Shown: piece by piece, positions 50,609 through 59,507 of the stretch
Position numbering within the stretch: the first letter of the stretch is position 1
Layout: each line of letters starts with the position of its first letter
NCBI GenBank assembly: GCA_965228695.1
Contig: CBDDIB010000002.1
Location: 434,001-498,000, forward strand
Direction: 5' to 3'
Source of the DNA: JAJFJD01 sp965228695
GTDB lineage: Bacteria > Pseudomonadota > Alphaproteobacteria > UBA8366
Length of the DNA stretch: 64,000 bases
Notes under the pieces: generated by a model
Seen by the model: the letters and a program-made list of their open reading frames with translations, nothing else
The model's database searches: none
What the model was told of the DNA's origin: nothing
Position numbers and translations under genes: made by a program

Positions 50609-52459
50609 ATGATGGGATCCGCCGCATCGGGACTAGGGACGGCCGCGCCACGATTTGACCGTTGGCGTAACAAAATCCTGTCGCGTCTGACATCGGCGCA
50701 GTTCCTCATCGCCATGGGCCTGTTGATCGTGCTGGCCTATCTGGTCATCTATCCGCTGTTCGAGTTGATCTGGAGGACCCTGGTGTGGGGCGCCGGGGAT
50801 CGGCGCTTCAACCGAAGCGCGGTCGAGGGCGAGTTCACGTCGCACCACTGGCACGAGATCTTTTTCGGGCAATCCGCGTCGTCGATGCTGATCGACCCGC
50901 TGTGGAACACCATGGTCACCGGCAGCGCTGCCGCGATCTTGGCCTTGTTGCTCGGCGGCCTGCTGGCATGGGTGGTCGTCCGCACCGACATGCCGGGGAA
51001 GCGATGGCTGCAACCGGTCCTCACGCTGCCCTATGTGATCCCGTCCTTCGCCATCGCGCTGGCCTGGGAAACGCTATTCAAAAGCCCGGCGGCCGGCGGA
51101 CAGCCCGGATTGTTCGATGCGGTTTTCGGGATCACGCCGCCGGAATGGCTGTCGTTCGGCGCCGTGCCGATCATCATCACCATGGCGATCCACTATTTCC
51201 CCTTTGCGCTTCTTCTGGTCGCTGGGGCGTTGAGCACCCTGGATTCCCAGTTGGAGGAATGCGCCGAAATCCAAGGGGCATCGCGTTTTCTGATTCTCCG
51301 GAAGATCACCTTCCCGATCGTGGCGCCCGCATTTCTCGCGGCCTTCGTCCTGACATTCGGGAAGACCATCGGCACCTTCGCGCTGCCGTTCCTCCTGGGC
51401 GCGCCGATCGAATACTACACGCTGAGCACGATGCTCTTCGCCAACATAAAGTTGGGCCTGGACGCATTCGGGTACATCCTGGCGCTCGTCCTGATCGTGA
51501 TTACCGGGGCCACGATGTATTTCACCTTCAAGATCGTCGGCACCAACTCGAAGCGGTTCGAGACGATCAGCGGCAAGGGATTCAAAGGCAACCTGACCCG
51601 CCTCGGCCGTTGGCGCTGGCCGGTCTTCGCCGCGACCTTCACGGTGGCGTCAGTCGCCGCGATTTTCCCGATTGCCCTGCTCGGGTATCAGACCGTCATG
51701 CTCGTCGACGGCCAGTATGGGCTCGACAATTTCACGCTGCATTATTGGATTGGCGAGTCCGACCCGCGATACGCGTTCGGCGAACCCGGCGTCCTGCACA
51801 ACGACGTCATCCTCGGCGCGACATGGAACACCTTGAAACTGGCGCTCATCGCTTCGGTTCTGGCGGCGGTCATCGGGCTGATTATCGGCTATATCGTCGT
51901 CCGCGGCCGGGAGCGCTGGCTCTCCAACCTGCTCGACCAGACGGCCTTCATTCCTTTCCTGTTTCCGTCCATCGCATTCGGCGCCCTGTATCTCAGCATG
52001 TTCGCCGAATCGCACGGACCCATCCCCGCGCTCTACGGAACCTTCACCCTGCTGGTGCTGATTTCCGTCGTGAACAAGCTCCCCTACAGCGTGCGCACCG
52101 GCGCCAGCGCCGTCACCCAGCTGGGTCAATCTTTAGAGGAAGCAGCGGAGCTACAGGGTGCGTCCTGGTTCAGGCGGTTCTGGCGCATCGTCGTACCGCT
52201 GACCATGCCGGGGGTCGTCGCGGGGACGATGGTGAGCTTCGTCGGCATCATGCGGGAACTGACGTTGATCATCCTGCTGATCACGCCGTCGACCCGCGTG
52301 CTGATGACCGTCGGATTCAGATACATCGAAGAAGACCAAACCCAACTCAGCAATGCGCTTGTCCTGATCGTCACGGTTCTGACGATCATCGGCGAGCTGA
52401 TCGTCTGGAAGCTCGGCAAGGGCAAACTCGAAAAATTGCGCGACAAGACTCAGGATTGA
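50609..52459 (+). CDS. FbpB-type double-domain ABC transporter permease
   Basis: 616 residues, two fused permease halves, each with a BPD signature: ALSTLDSQLEECAEIQGASRFLILRKITFPIVAPAF in the first and AVTQLGQSLEEAAELQGASWFRRFWRIVVPLTMPGV in the second. About twelve membrane segments. This size and layout match ferric-iron-type, 2-aminoethylphosphonate or thiamine permeases. It follows the RpiR gene by 3 bases and is followed by the ATPase after 17 bases. Confidence 0.9.
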   Translation: MMGSAASGLGTAAPRFDRWRNKILSRLTSAQFLIAMGLLIVLAYLVIYPLFELIWRTLVWGAGDRRFNRSAVEGEFTSHHWHEIFFGQSASSMLIDPLWNTMVTGSAAAILALLLGGLLAWVVVRTDMPGKRWLQPVLTLPYVIPSFAIALAWETLFKSPAAGGQPGLFDAVFGITPPEWLSFGAVPIIITMAIHYFPFALLLVAGALSTLDSQLEECAEIQGASRFLILRKITFPIVAPAFLAAFVLTFGKTIGTFALPFLLGAPIEYYTLSTMLFANIKLGLDAFGYILALVLIVITGATMYFTFKIVGTNSKRFETISGKGFKGNLTRLGRWRWPVFAATFTVASVAAIFPIALLGYQTVMLVDGQYGLDNFTLHYWIGESDPRYAFGEPGVLHNDVILGATWNTLKLALIASVLAAVIGLIIGYIVVRGRERWLSNLLDQTAFIPFLFPSIAFGALYLSMFAESHGPIPALYGTFTLLVLISVVNKLPYSVRTGASAVTQLGQSLEEAAELQGASWFRRFWRIVVPLTMPGVVAGTMVSFVGIMRELTLIILLITPSTRVLMTVGFRYIEEDQTQLSNALVLIVTVLTIIGELIVWKLGKGKLEKLRDKTQD

Positions 52460-52476
52460 TAACCGGGATATTCGCC

Positions 52477-53574
52477 ATGGGCGCTGCGATCGAAGTTCGC
52501 AATCTAACGAAACGATACGGCAAGATGACCGCATTGGACGGCGTCTCGCTCGACATCGACGCCAACGAATTCCTCGTGCTTCTCGGTCCGTCGGGCTGCG
52601 GGAAGACGACGCTGCTGCGGTGCCTGGCCGGGTTGGAGACACCCGACGAGGGCGAAATCCGGATCGCCGGCGACCTGGTGTTTTCGGCCGACCGGGGCCT
52701 CTCCATGCCGCCGGGCAAGCGCCAGATCGGCATGGTTTTCCAAAGCTACGCCCTGTGGCCGCACATGACCGTCTTCGAAAACATCGGCTTCGGGCTGGGA
52801 ATCCAGAAACTTCCGCGCGATCAGATCCGGACCCGCGTGGACAACGTCCTGCGCGACCTCGCGATGGAAGGGCTTGGCGAACGGTACCCATCCGAACTGT
52901 CCGGCGGTCAGCAGCAACGGGTGGCGGTGGCGCGATTGCTCGCGACGAAACCGCCGGTCTTCCTCATGGACGAGCCGCTGTCCAATTTGGATGCCCGCTT
53001 GCGTATGGACATGCGGACCGAACTCAAGCGCCTGCATGCCGATTCAGACGCCACCACGGTCTTCGTGACGCACGATCAAAGCGAAGCGATGACGCTGGCC
53101 AGCCTCATCGTCGTGATGAACCAGGGCCGGATCGAACAGCGTGCGGCGCCCCTCGACCTCTACCGGCAACCCGCCAGTCTGTTCGTCGCCGACTTCGTCG
53201 GCATGCCCCGAATCAATCTCGTGTCCGTGGAAAGCGTCCAGGAGAACGGCCGCGGTTGGGCCGATGTGGACGATTTTCGGATTCCGCTTCACAACGATGC
53301 GCCGCTGGGGCGCCTGACGATCGCGGCCCGGCCCGAGGACATCGCGCTCTCCCTGGAACCGCAGCCCGACGCCGTCGAATTCACAGTCTATGGCGCGTTG
53401 TCCAGCGGACCGGAAACGATGGTCCAGGCCAAACGAGGAAGCACGATGATTATGGTCCGCGGGTCACCGCAGCAGGAGGTAAAAACGGACCAACCGGTCT
53501 GGCTGACATTCGATCCATCCGCCATGAACCTGTACGACGAGAGCTCGGGAAAACTGCTGGGCGCTCACCCCTGA
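52477..53574 (+). CDS. ABC transporter ATP-binding protein (FbpC/PotA-like)
   Basis: 365 residues from the ATG at 52477. Walker A GPSGCGKTTLLRCLAG, signature LSGGQQQRVAVARLLA, Walker B VFLMDEPLSNLDARLR, H-loop VFVTHDQSEAM. The C-terminal regulatory domain has TIAARPEDIALSLEPQ (TOBE-like). Part of the FbpABC-type importer; substrate as discussed for the binding protein. Confidence 0.92.
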   Translation: MGAAIEVRNLTKRYGKMTALDGVSLDIDANEFLVLLGPSGCGKTTLLRCLAGLETPDEGEIRIAGDLVFSADRGLSMPPGKRQIGMVFQSYALWPHMTVFENIGFGLGIQKLPRDQIRTRVDNVLRDLAMEGLGERYPSELSGGQQQRVAVARLLATKPPVFLMDEPLSNLDARLRMDMRTELKRLHADSDATTVFVTHDQSEAMTLASLIVVMNQGRIEQRAAPLDLYRQPASLFVADFVGMPRINLVSVESVQENGRGWADVDDFRIPLHNDAPLGRLTIAARPEDIALSLEPQPDAVEFTVYGALSSGPETMVQAKRGSTMIMVRGSPQQEVKTDQPVWLTFDPSAMNLYDESSGKLLGAHP

Positions 53575-53645
53575 ACCGGGCCCGTCCGGTTCCAAAAAAG
53601 GAATTTGGTTTGCAGCACAAGCCGTCCACCATAGGAGGAAACGCC

Positions 53646-54866
53646 ATGATTACCCGTCATATTCTGAATACGGCAAAATCGTTGCTGATCGTCGGCCTGT
53701 TGGCCGTGCCGATCGGCGCCGCCAGCGCGGATGCGCAATCCGACTGGCTGAAGAAAGCGCAGCTTGGCCCACATGCCCCTGCCAAGCAGGACTGGAAAGC
53801 CATCGAAGCCGCCGCGCGGAAAGAAGGCAAGGTGACGATCTACTCGGTATCGTCGCGAATCTTCAAACTTCAGAAGGCGTTCAAGGAAAAGTACGGCGTC
53901 GAGATCGAAGCATTCGATATCTCGTCCAGCGTTCAACTCGAAAAATTTCGGCGCGAACGAAAAGCCGGGCTGAACAACGTCGACGTTCTGTTCAACAACG
54001 AAACGCCGATCCTACAGAACGAGTTTCTCTCGGCCAAGATGGTCTGGAATTTCGTCCCCGACAGTGTTGCCGGCCAACTGGAAGAAAACGAGAAGTCGCC
54101 GTTTCTCGTGCAACGCTGGAGCAGCCGCGTCCTCTTCTACAACGACGCGAAACATCCCGACGGCGCACCGATCGACAATCTCTGGGATCTGACCCGCAAG
54201 GAATGGAAAAGCAAGCTACTCATGCCGAATCCGCTGGAAGGCTCGGTGATGGCGAACACGCTCCAGACCATTCTGCAGCATCCCAAGGAAATGGCGGCGG
54301 CCTATGAGGCGGAATTCGGCAAACCGGTCGAGTTTTCCAAGGGCCTGAAAAAGGCGGTGAAGAAGAATCCCAACCTGGGCAAGGCCGACGCCTCCAAGGA
54401 ATGGCTTTTCCGGCTGCTGAAAAACAAGCCGACCTATGTCTCGTCGACGACCAAGATCTACAAAAACGCCGGCGACGTGAAGCAGGACAGTCCGCCCCTG
54501 GCGATCACCACCTTCAGCAAGATGCGGAAATACAAGAAGGGCACATTGCAAGCGTCGCCCGCCTATGACGTCAAACCGGCCTTCGGTGTCGCCTACCCGA
54601 CGGTTCTCGTTATCGCCGACCAGGCGCCGCATCCAAACGCCGCGAAGCTACTGATCCGACACATGATGGAAGAAGGGTTCAAGCCCTGGAACGTGATTGG
54701 TGATTTCGCTGCACGCGCGGACGTGGCCAAGAAGCAGATGGAGAAATTCAAGACTCCGCCCTTCGAGAAGCTCAGCTTGTGGCCGATCGATCAGGAACAG
54801 GTGTACGACACGAAATACACCTATCTGCAGCTCTATCTGGCGCTTCGGAAATACGCCAGGCGATAG
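53646..54866 (+). CDS. Extracellular solute-binding protein of the FbpA-like class
   Basis: 406 residues from the ATG at 53646, with GGAGGA upstream. Signal peptide ends around residue 29 (ASADAQSD). WKAIEAAARKEGKVTIYSVSSRIFKLQKAFKEKYGVEIEAFD is typical of type-2 periplasmic binding proteins for iron, thiamine or phosphonates. Length and LWDLTRKEWKSKLLMPNP fit. Substrate unresolved: the RpiR regulator suggests a sugar-phosphate-related control, iron is the commonest FbpA ligand. 71 bases after the ATPase; ends in a GC-rich hairpin. Confidence 0.88.
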   Translation: MITRHILNTAKSLLIVGLLAVPIGAASADAQSDWLKKAQLGPHAPAKQDWKAIEAAARKEGKVTIYSVSSRIFKLQKAFKEKYGVEIEAFDISSSVQLEKFRRERKAGLNNVDVLFNNETPILQNEFLSAKMVWNFVPDSVAGQLEENEKSPFLVQRWSSRVLFYNDAKHPDGAPIDNLWDLTRKEWKSKLLMPNPLEGSVMANTLQTILQHPKEMAAAYEAEFGKPVEFSKGLKKAVKKNPNLGKADASKEWLFRLLKNKPTYVSSTTKIYKNAGDVKQDSPPLAITTFSKMRKYKKGTLQASPAYDVKPAFGVAYPTVLVIADQAPHPNAAKLLIRHMMEEGFKPWNVIGDFAARADVAKKQMEKFKTPPFEKLSLWPIDQEQVYDTKYTYLQLYLALRKYARR

Positions 54867-54962
54867 GGCAAGACGACAGGCTGGACGGCGGCGCCGCGGG
54901 GCCACGACGGTTCCGCGGCGCTGTTCCCTTGGCATCACCGCATCGCTATCTGGAAGAAAATA

Positions 54963-55523
54963 ATGTCACATTCAGTCCCGCTGTTCTCGTCGCGCTTCTT
55001 GTTCGTCCGGCATGGGGAAAGCGAAGCCAACGCCGAGAAGGTCATCGGCGGATCGCGTGATGTCGCGTTGACGGACGGGGGCCGGCGGGAAGCGGCCGAG
55101 GCAGCCGCCCGGCTCGCGGGCGAAGAGATCGGCTCGGTCTTCGCCAGCCCGATGCTTCGAACATGGGAGACCGCCGAAATCATCGCCGCATCCCTGAACG
55201 GCCCGGAAGTGCAAGCGGTCGCGGGCATTACGGAACGGCGTTACGGTGTCTGGGAAGGCCAGCCGAAGGATCAATTCGACCGCGCCAAAAAACCCGACGG
55301 CGGCGAAAGCCCGGAAGAATTCAACGCGCGGACGATAGAGGCATTGCAGCCCGTTGTCGGACGGCCGCCCATTCTCGTCGTCGCGCATTCCGGCACCTTC
55401 CGCGCCCTGCGGGTCCATCTCTTGGGGGTCGTCGCCTACGATTCGGTGCCGAACGCCCAGCCGATTGAATTCCTGCCGCCCGCATCGACAGAAGAGTCCT
55501 GGACGATGCACCCCGTCGGGTAG
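54963..55523 (+). CDS. Histidine phosphatase family protein (phosphoglycerate-mutase-like)
   Basis: 186 residues. The phosphohistidine motif FVRHGESEANAEKVIGG is at residues about 15-32, the second His in VVAHSGTFRALRVHL, and GVWEGQPKDQFDRA contributes a conserved Glu. The family includes mutases and small-molecule phosphatases such as CobC; it cannot be told apart here. Just after the ABC operon, in the same orientation. Confidence 0.85.
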   Translation: MSHSVPLFSSRFLFVRHGESEANAEKVIGGSRDVALTDGGRREAAEAAARLAGEEIGSVFASPMLRTWETAEIIAASLNGPEVQAVAGITERRYGVWEGQPKDQFDRAKKPDGGESPEEFNARTIEALQPVVGRPPILVVAHSGTFRALRVHLLGVVAYDSVPNAQPIEFLPPASTEESWTMHPVG

Positions 55524-55526
55524 GCG

Positions 55527-55916
55527 CTATGCATCCTTGGCAGCGATAACCTCGACCTCGATTTTCAGGTTGGGCCGCGCCAGCGCCTTCACGATCAGCA
55601 GCGTCGCCCCGGGCTTGTGGTCGCCCATGCGGCGGTCGCGGATCGACTTGTAGGCATCCTGGTATTCGGCTTCGGTCAGATAGGCATTGATCCGGACGAT
55701 GTCGCCGAACGTCATGCCGGCAGCCGCCAGGATTTCCTCGAGCCGGTCGAAAACCACCTCGGTCTGTCCTTCGATGTCGTCCGGGGTGGAGCCGTCGGCT
55801 TGCGTACCGATCTGACCGTTCGAGATCAGCATCCGCGCCCCGGTGGGAACCTCGACCGCATGCGCATAGTTCGAACTGTGCGGGTACAAGGATTCCAGGG
55901 TGTGAACCGTCAGCAT
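55527..55916 (-). CDS. RidA family protein
   Basis: 129 residues from the ATG at 55916, with AAAGGAAAAC upstream. RidA/YjgF fold: MLISNGQIGTQADGSTPDDIEGQTEVVFDRLEEILAAAGMTFGDIVRINAYLT and the C-terminal ARPNLKIEVEVIAA. RidA hydrolyses reactive enamines formed by PLP enzymes. Divergent from the proline racemase gene across 79 bases, so both may deal with amino-acid or imino-acid catabolism. Confidence 0.88.
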   Translation of the reverse strand: MLTVHTLESLYPHSSNYAHAVEVPTGARMLISNGQIGTQADGSTPDDIEGQTEVVFDRLEEILAAAGMTFGDIVRINAYLTEAEYQDAYKSIRDRRMGDHKPGATLLIVKALARPNLKIEVEVIAAKDA

Positions 55917-55995
55917 GAGTGTTTTCCTTTCAGTGAGAACGGGCTGCGCCGGCGGGAAAGGTGGCGCACGTCCATACTGTGTCATACTCGATGCC

Positions 55996-57027
55996 ATGCA
56001 GTCCTCGAAAACGATTCACGTCGTGTCCTGCCATGCGGAAGGCGAGGTCGGCGATGTCATCGTCGGCGGGGTCGCCCCGCCGCCGGGCGACACGCTGACC
56101 GACCAAGCGCGTTGGATCGCCGAAGATGCGACGCTGCGCAACTTCATGCTGAACGAGCCACGTGGCGGCGTCTTTCGCCATGCGAACCTGCTGGTCCCGC
56201 CGAAACATCCGGATGCCGCGATGGGCTTCATCGTCATGGAACCGGTGCATACGCCGCCGATGTCGGGATCGAATTCGATCTGCGTGGCGACCGTGCTGCT
56301 GGAAACCGGGATCGTGCCGATGACCGAGCCGGAAACGGTGTTCGCGCTCGAAGCGCCTGCCGGGCTCGTACAGGTCCGCGCCACATGCCGCGACGGAAAG
56401 GCCGAGCGCATCACGGTGCGGAACGTGCCGTCCTTCGCTGCGGTCCTCGATGCCACAATCGAGGTTGCGGGTTACGGAACACTGACCGTCGACACCGCCT
56501 ATGGCGGCGACAGCTTCGTTCTGGTCGACGCCGCCGCCCTCGGCTTCGCGTTGAGGCCCGACGAAGCCCGAGATTTGGCCCGCACCGGAGCCGCGATCAC
56601 CGCCGCGGCGACCGAACAGATCGGCTTCACCCATCCCGAACGGCCGGGGTGGGATCACATATCCTTTTGCCAGTTCATCCTGCCGCCAACCCGCGAGGAC
56701 GGCGTGTTGACCGGCGTCAATGCGGTGGCGATCGAGCCGGGTAAGCTCGACCGGTCGCCCTGCGGCACCGGCTGTTCCGCCCGCATGGCGGTGATGCATG
56801 CGCGCGGCGATCTGAAGGAAGGGGACCGGTACATCGGCCGGTCGATCATCGGGTCGCGGTTCGATTGCCGTGTCGAAGCGGTGACCGGCATCGCCGGGCG
56901 GTCCGCCATCATCCCGTCGATATCCGGCCGCGCCTGGATCACCGGCACGCACCAGCACATGCTCGACCCGGACGACCCGTGGCCCGGCGGCTACCGGCTG
57001 TCCGATACCTGGCCGATGCCCGATTAG
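55996..57027 (+). CDS. Proline racemase family protein (hydroxyproline epimerase / dehydratase-like)
   Basis: 343 residues from the ATG at 55996. The second catalytic Cys is in RSPCGTGCSARMAVMHARG, as in all family members. The first catalytic position, Cys in proline racemase (CGHGT), reads MSGSNSICVAT, i.e. Ser. Members with Ser and Cys in the two sites have been reported to include 4-hydroxyproline epimerases and trans-3-hydroxyproline dehydratases. GVNAVAIEPGKLD and the C-terminal SGRAWITGTHQH also match. Assignment open between the two reactions. Confidence 0.83.
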   Translation: MQSSKTIHVVSCHAEGEVGDVIVGGVAPPPGDTLTDQARWIAEDATLRNFMLNEPRGGVFRHANLLVPPKHPDAAMGFIVMEPVHTPPMSGSNSICVATVLLETGIVPMTEPETVFALEAPAGLVQVRATCRDGKAERITVRNVPSFAAVLDATIEVAGYGTLTVDTAYGGDSFVLVDAAALGFALRPDEARDLARTGAAITAAATEQIGFTHPERPGWDHISFCQFILPPTREDGVLTGVNAVAIEPGKLDRSPCGTGCSARMAVMHARGDLKEGDRYIGRSIIGSRFDCRVEAVTGIAGRSAIIPSISGRAWITGTHQHMLDPDDPWPGGYRLSDTWPMPD

Positions 57028-57116
57028 GCCCCTTTCGCCGCTTCGCGATAATATTGCCCGCGCGGCGCAACCGTGCCGTCCGATCTCGGTTTCTTGGAGA
57101 GGAGCGAAACCCGGCC

Positions 57117-58376
57117 GTGGCAACGACAAACAAAAAGAATGACGGTCCAGCCGAAGCACCCCGGCAAGGCCCGCTGCACGGCGTTCGCGTGCTGGACCTG
57201 AGCCGTGTTCTCACCGGCCCGTTTTGTTCGATGATCCTGGCCGATATGGGCGCCGAAGTCTGGAAGATCGAGGAGCTGGATCACGGCGATCAGACCCGCT
57301 CGATCCCGCCCTATGTCGGCGGCGAAAGCCACTACTACATGGCGATCAACCGCAACAAGACCAGCGTGGCGGTCGACCTCAAGACGCCGGAAGGCCGCGA
57401 CATCGCCCTCGGCCTGGCGGAGCAGGCGGATGTCGTCCTGGAGAATTTCCGGCCCGGCGTGATGGACCGGCTGGACCTCGGCTACGACACGCTCCGCGCC
57501 GCGAAACCCGATCTCATCATCTGTTCGATCACCGGCTTCGGCCAATACGGCCCGATGGCGACGAAACCATCATTCGATCTGGTGACACAGGCCCTGAGCG
57601 GCGTCATGAGCATCAACGGCGAGCCGGACGGGCCGCCGACCAAACTCGGCATCCCCATGGGCGATGTCGGCGGCGGGTTGTGGGGCGCAATTGCCGTACT
57701 GGCGGCCCTGCAGAATCGAAACGCGACCGGCGAAGGCCTGCATATCGACCTCAGCATGCTCGATGGCTTGATCGGGCTGCTCGGGTATCTGGCGGAAATC
57801 CATCTCGTGACCGGCGAAAGCCCGGGCCGGGTCGGCAGCAGTCATCATAGCATCGTGCCGTATGGCCGTTATCCGGTGAAGGACGGCCATATCGTGCTGG
57901 CGCTGCATGTCGGCAGCTTCTGGCGCAACTTCTGCCGCGCGGTGGGCCGGCCCGAATTGATCGACGACGGCCGGTTCCGCACCACCGCGGACCGGCACGC
58001 CAACCGTGACGTTCTGGAACCGATCGTGGTCGACATCCTGACGCAAAAAACGATGGCGGAATGGCACGGGATCCTAGACGCGGGCGACGTGCCGCATTCC
58101 CCCGTCAATTCAGTGGGCGACGCGCTGTCGCATCCCGCCGTCCAAGCCCGGAACCTCGTCAAATCGACCGAGCACGCCAAGGCCGGCAAAGTCGACGTGG
58201 TCGGCTCGCCGATCCAATTCCTCGACGACCCGTTCGACTTTTCCTGGCGCGCGGCCCCGACACTGGGCGGGGACACACAAATGATCCTGCGAGAAGTGCT
58301 GGGATATGACGACGGCCAGATCGCAGATTTGTTGAAGAACGGCGTCATCGAGTGTTCCAACGACGGAGACGGTTAA
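57117..58376 (+). CDS. CaiB/BaiF family CoA transferase
   Basis: 419 residues from a GTG at 57117 (GAGAGGAG upstream). Type III CoA-transferase hallmarks: LDLSRVLTGPFCSMILADMGAEVWKIEE, RNKTSVAVDLKTPEGRD, NFRPGVMDRLDLGYDTLRAAKPDLI and the catalytic Asp in EGLHIDLSMLDGLIGLLGY. Moves CoA between carboxylic acids by a glutamyl- or aspartyl-CoA thioester mechanism. Its stop touches the GTG start of the MaoC gene, so the two should act in sequence. Confidence 0.9.
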   Translation: MATTNKKNDGPAEAPRQGPLHGVRVLDLSRVLTGPFCSMILADMGAEVWKIEELDHGDQTRSIPPYVGGESHYYMAINRNKTSVAVDLKTPEGRDIALGLAEQADVVLENFRPGVMDRLDLGYDTLRAAKPDLIICSITGFGQYGPMATKPSFDLVTQALSGVMSINGEPDGPPTKLGIPMGDVGGGLWGAIAVLAALQNRNATGEGLHIDLSMLDGLIGLLGYLAEIHLVTGESPGRVGSSHHSIVPYGRYPVKDGHIVLALHVGSFWRNFCRAVGRPELIDDGRFRTTADRHANRDVLEPIVVDILTQKTMAEWHGILDAGDVPHSPVNSVGDALSHPAVQARNLVKSTEHAKAGKVDVVGSPIQFLDDPFDFSWRAAPTLGGDTQMILREVLGYDDGQIADLLKNGVIECSNDGDG

Positions 58377-59501
58377 GTGGCCCATGGCATAGCGACCGAA
58401 GAAGAACTCGCGCGGCTGCGCGCGCGCCTGGGGCACCGCATGGAAATCCGGGAACCGCCGCACCTCACGGAGGTGACCCGCGACGCCATCCGTCACTGGG
58501 CCTGGGCGACCGGCGACCGCAACAAGCTGTATCTCGATGAAGCGTACGCTAAACAGTCCCCCGTCGGCGGCCTCATCGCACCGCCCTGCATGTTGTACGC
58601 GTTCAGCCGGATATCGATCGGCTATCGGGGCGGATTGCCGGGCGTACATTCCATGTTCGGCGGCACCTGGTGGCGCTGGAAGGAACCCATCCGGCTTGGA
58701 CAGGCAATCACCGCGGAAGTGACATTCACCAAGCTCGACGAACTCAAGAGCCGCTTCTCCCGCCGCATGTTCAAGCAGGTCTCGGATATCCGCTTCGTCA
58801 CCGACGATGGGCTGGAGGTCGCCACGTCCGAATCCTGGGGTATGCGCACCGAGCGCGATACCGCCCGAGAGAAGGGCAAATACAAGATGTTGCGCCCCGA
58901 ACCGGTGGCACCGGAACTGATCGAAAAGGTCACCGGCCTCTATGCACAGGAAAAATGCCGCGGCGGCGATCCCCTGTATTGGGAGGACGTGCCGGTCGGC
59001 ACCGACGCGCCGTCGATCGTGCGCGGACCGTATTCGGCAACGACCGCCGTCGCGTTCGAACAGGCCTGGGGCGGCTTGTTCGTCAAGGCGCACGGCTATT
59101 GGTACGACTATCTCGATCGTCATCCCGCCGCCGGCATTCCGAACGCGTACAACGTACCGGAGCCGCCCGAGGCGGTGCATTGGGACGGCGAGCTGGCGCG
59201 CAGCGTCGGCGTGCCGGAGGCGTATGACTACGGCCCCGAGCGCATCGCCTGGATCGCGACGATGCTGACCAACTGGATCGGCGATCATGGCTTCCTGGAG
59301 GAACTGTATTGCGAAATCCGCCGCTTCAACCTGGTCGGCGACGTGACCTATTGCGAGGGCACCGTCGCCGAATGCACGGAAATCGATGCGGCGCATGGCC
59401 GGCTGAAACTCGATATTCGCGCGCGCGACCAGCGCGATCAAATCACGGCGAAAGGGTGGGCCATCGTGCGATTGCCGCGGCGTCCCGCCGACGGCGGTTA
59501 G
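58377..59501 (+). CDS. MaoC-type hydratase with FAS1-like dehydratase domain
   Basis: 374 residues from a GTG immediately after the CoA-transferase stop. Two hot-dog domains: an N-terminal one with TRDAIRHWAWATGDRNKLY and a C-terminal one with GPYSATTAVAFEQAWGGLFVKAHGYWYDYL. Such proteins hydrate trans-2-enoyl-CoA or mesaconyl-type thioesters. With the CaiB transferase it makes a plausible CoA-dependent route for a branched dicarboxylate, like mesaconate, an inference. Convergent with the FAD oxidoreductase gene. Confidence 0.82.
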   Translation: MAHGIATEEELARLRARLGHRMEIREPPHLTEVTRDAIRHWAWATGDRNKLYLDEAYAKQSPVGGLIAPPCMLYAFSRISIGYRGGLPGVHSMFGGTWWRWKEPIRLGQAITAEVTFTKLDELKSRFSRRMFKQVSDIRFVTDDGLEVATSESWGMRTERDTAREKGKYKMLRPEPVAPELIEKVTGLYAQEKCRGGDPLYWEDVPVGTDAPSIVRGPYSATTAVAFEQAWGGLFVKAHGYWYDYLDRHPAAGIPNAYNVPEPPEAVHWDGELARSVGVPEAYDYGPERIAWIATMLTNWIGDHGFLEELYCEIRRFNLVGDVTYCEGTVAECTEIDAAHGRLKLDIRARDQRDQITAKGWAIVRLPRRPADGG

Positions 59502-59507
59502 ACCGGC

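Noticed and set aside
50785..53574. 929-codon open frame spanning the permease and ATPase
   Set aside because: Its first 564 codons are a wrong-frame, Arg/Pro-rich shadow of the permease; the ATPase begins at 52477.
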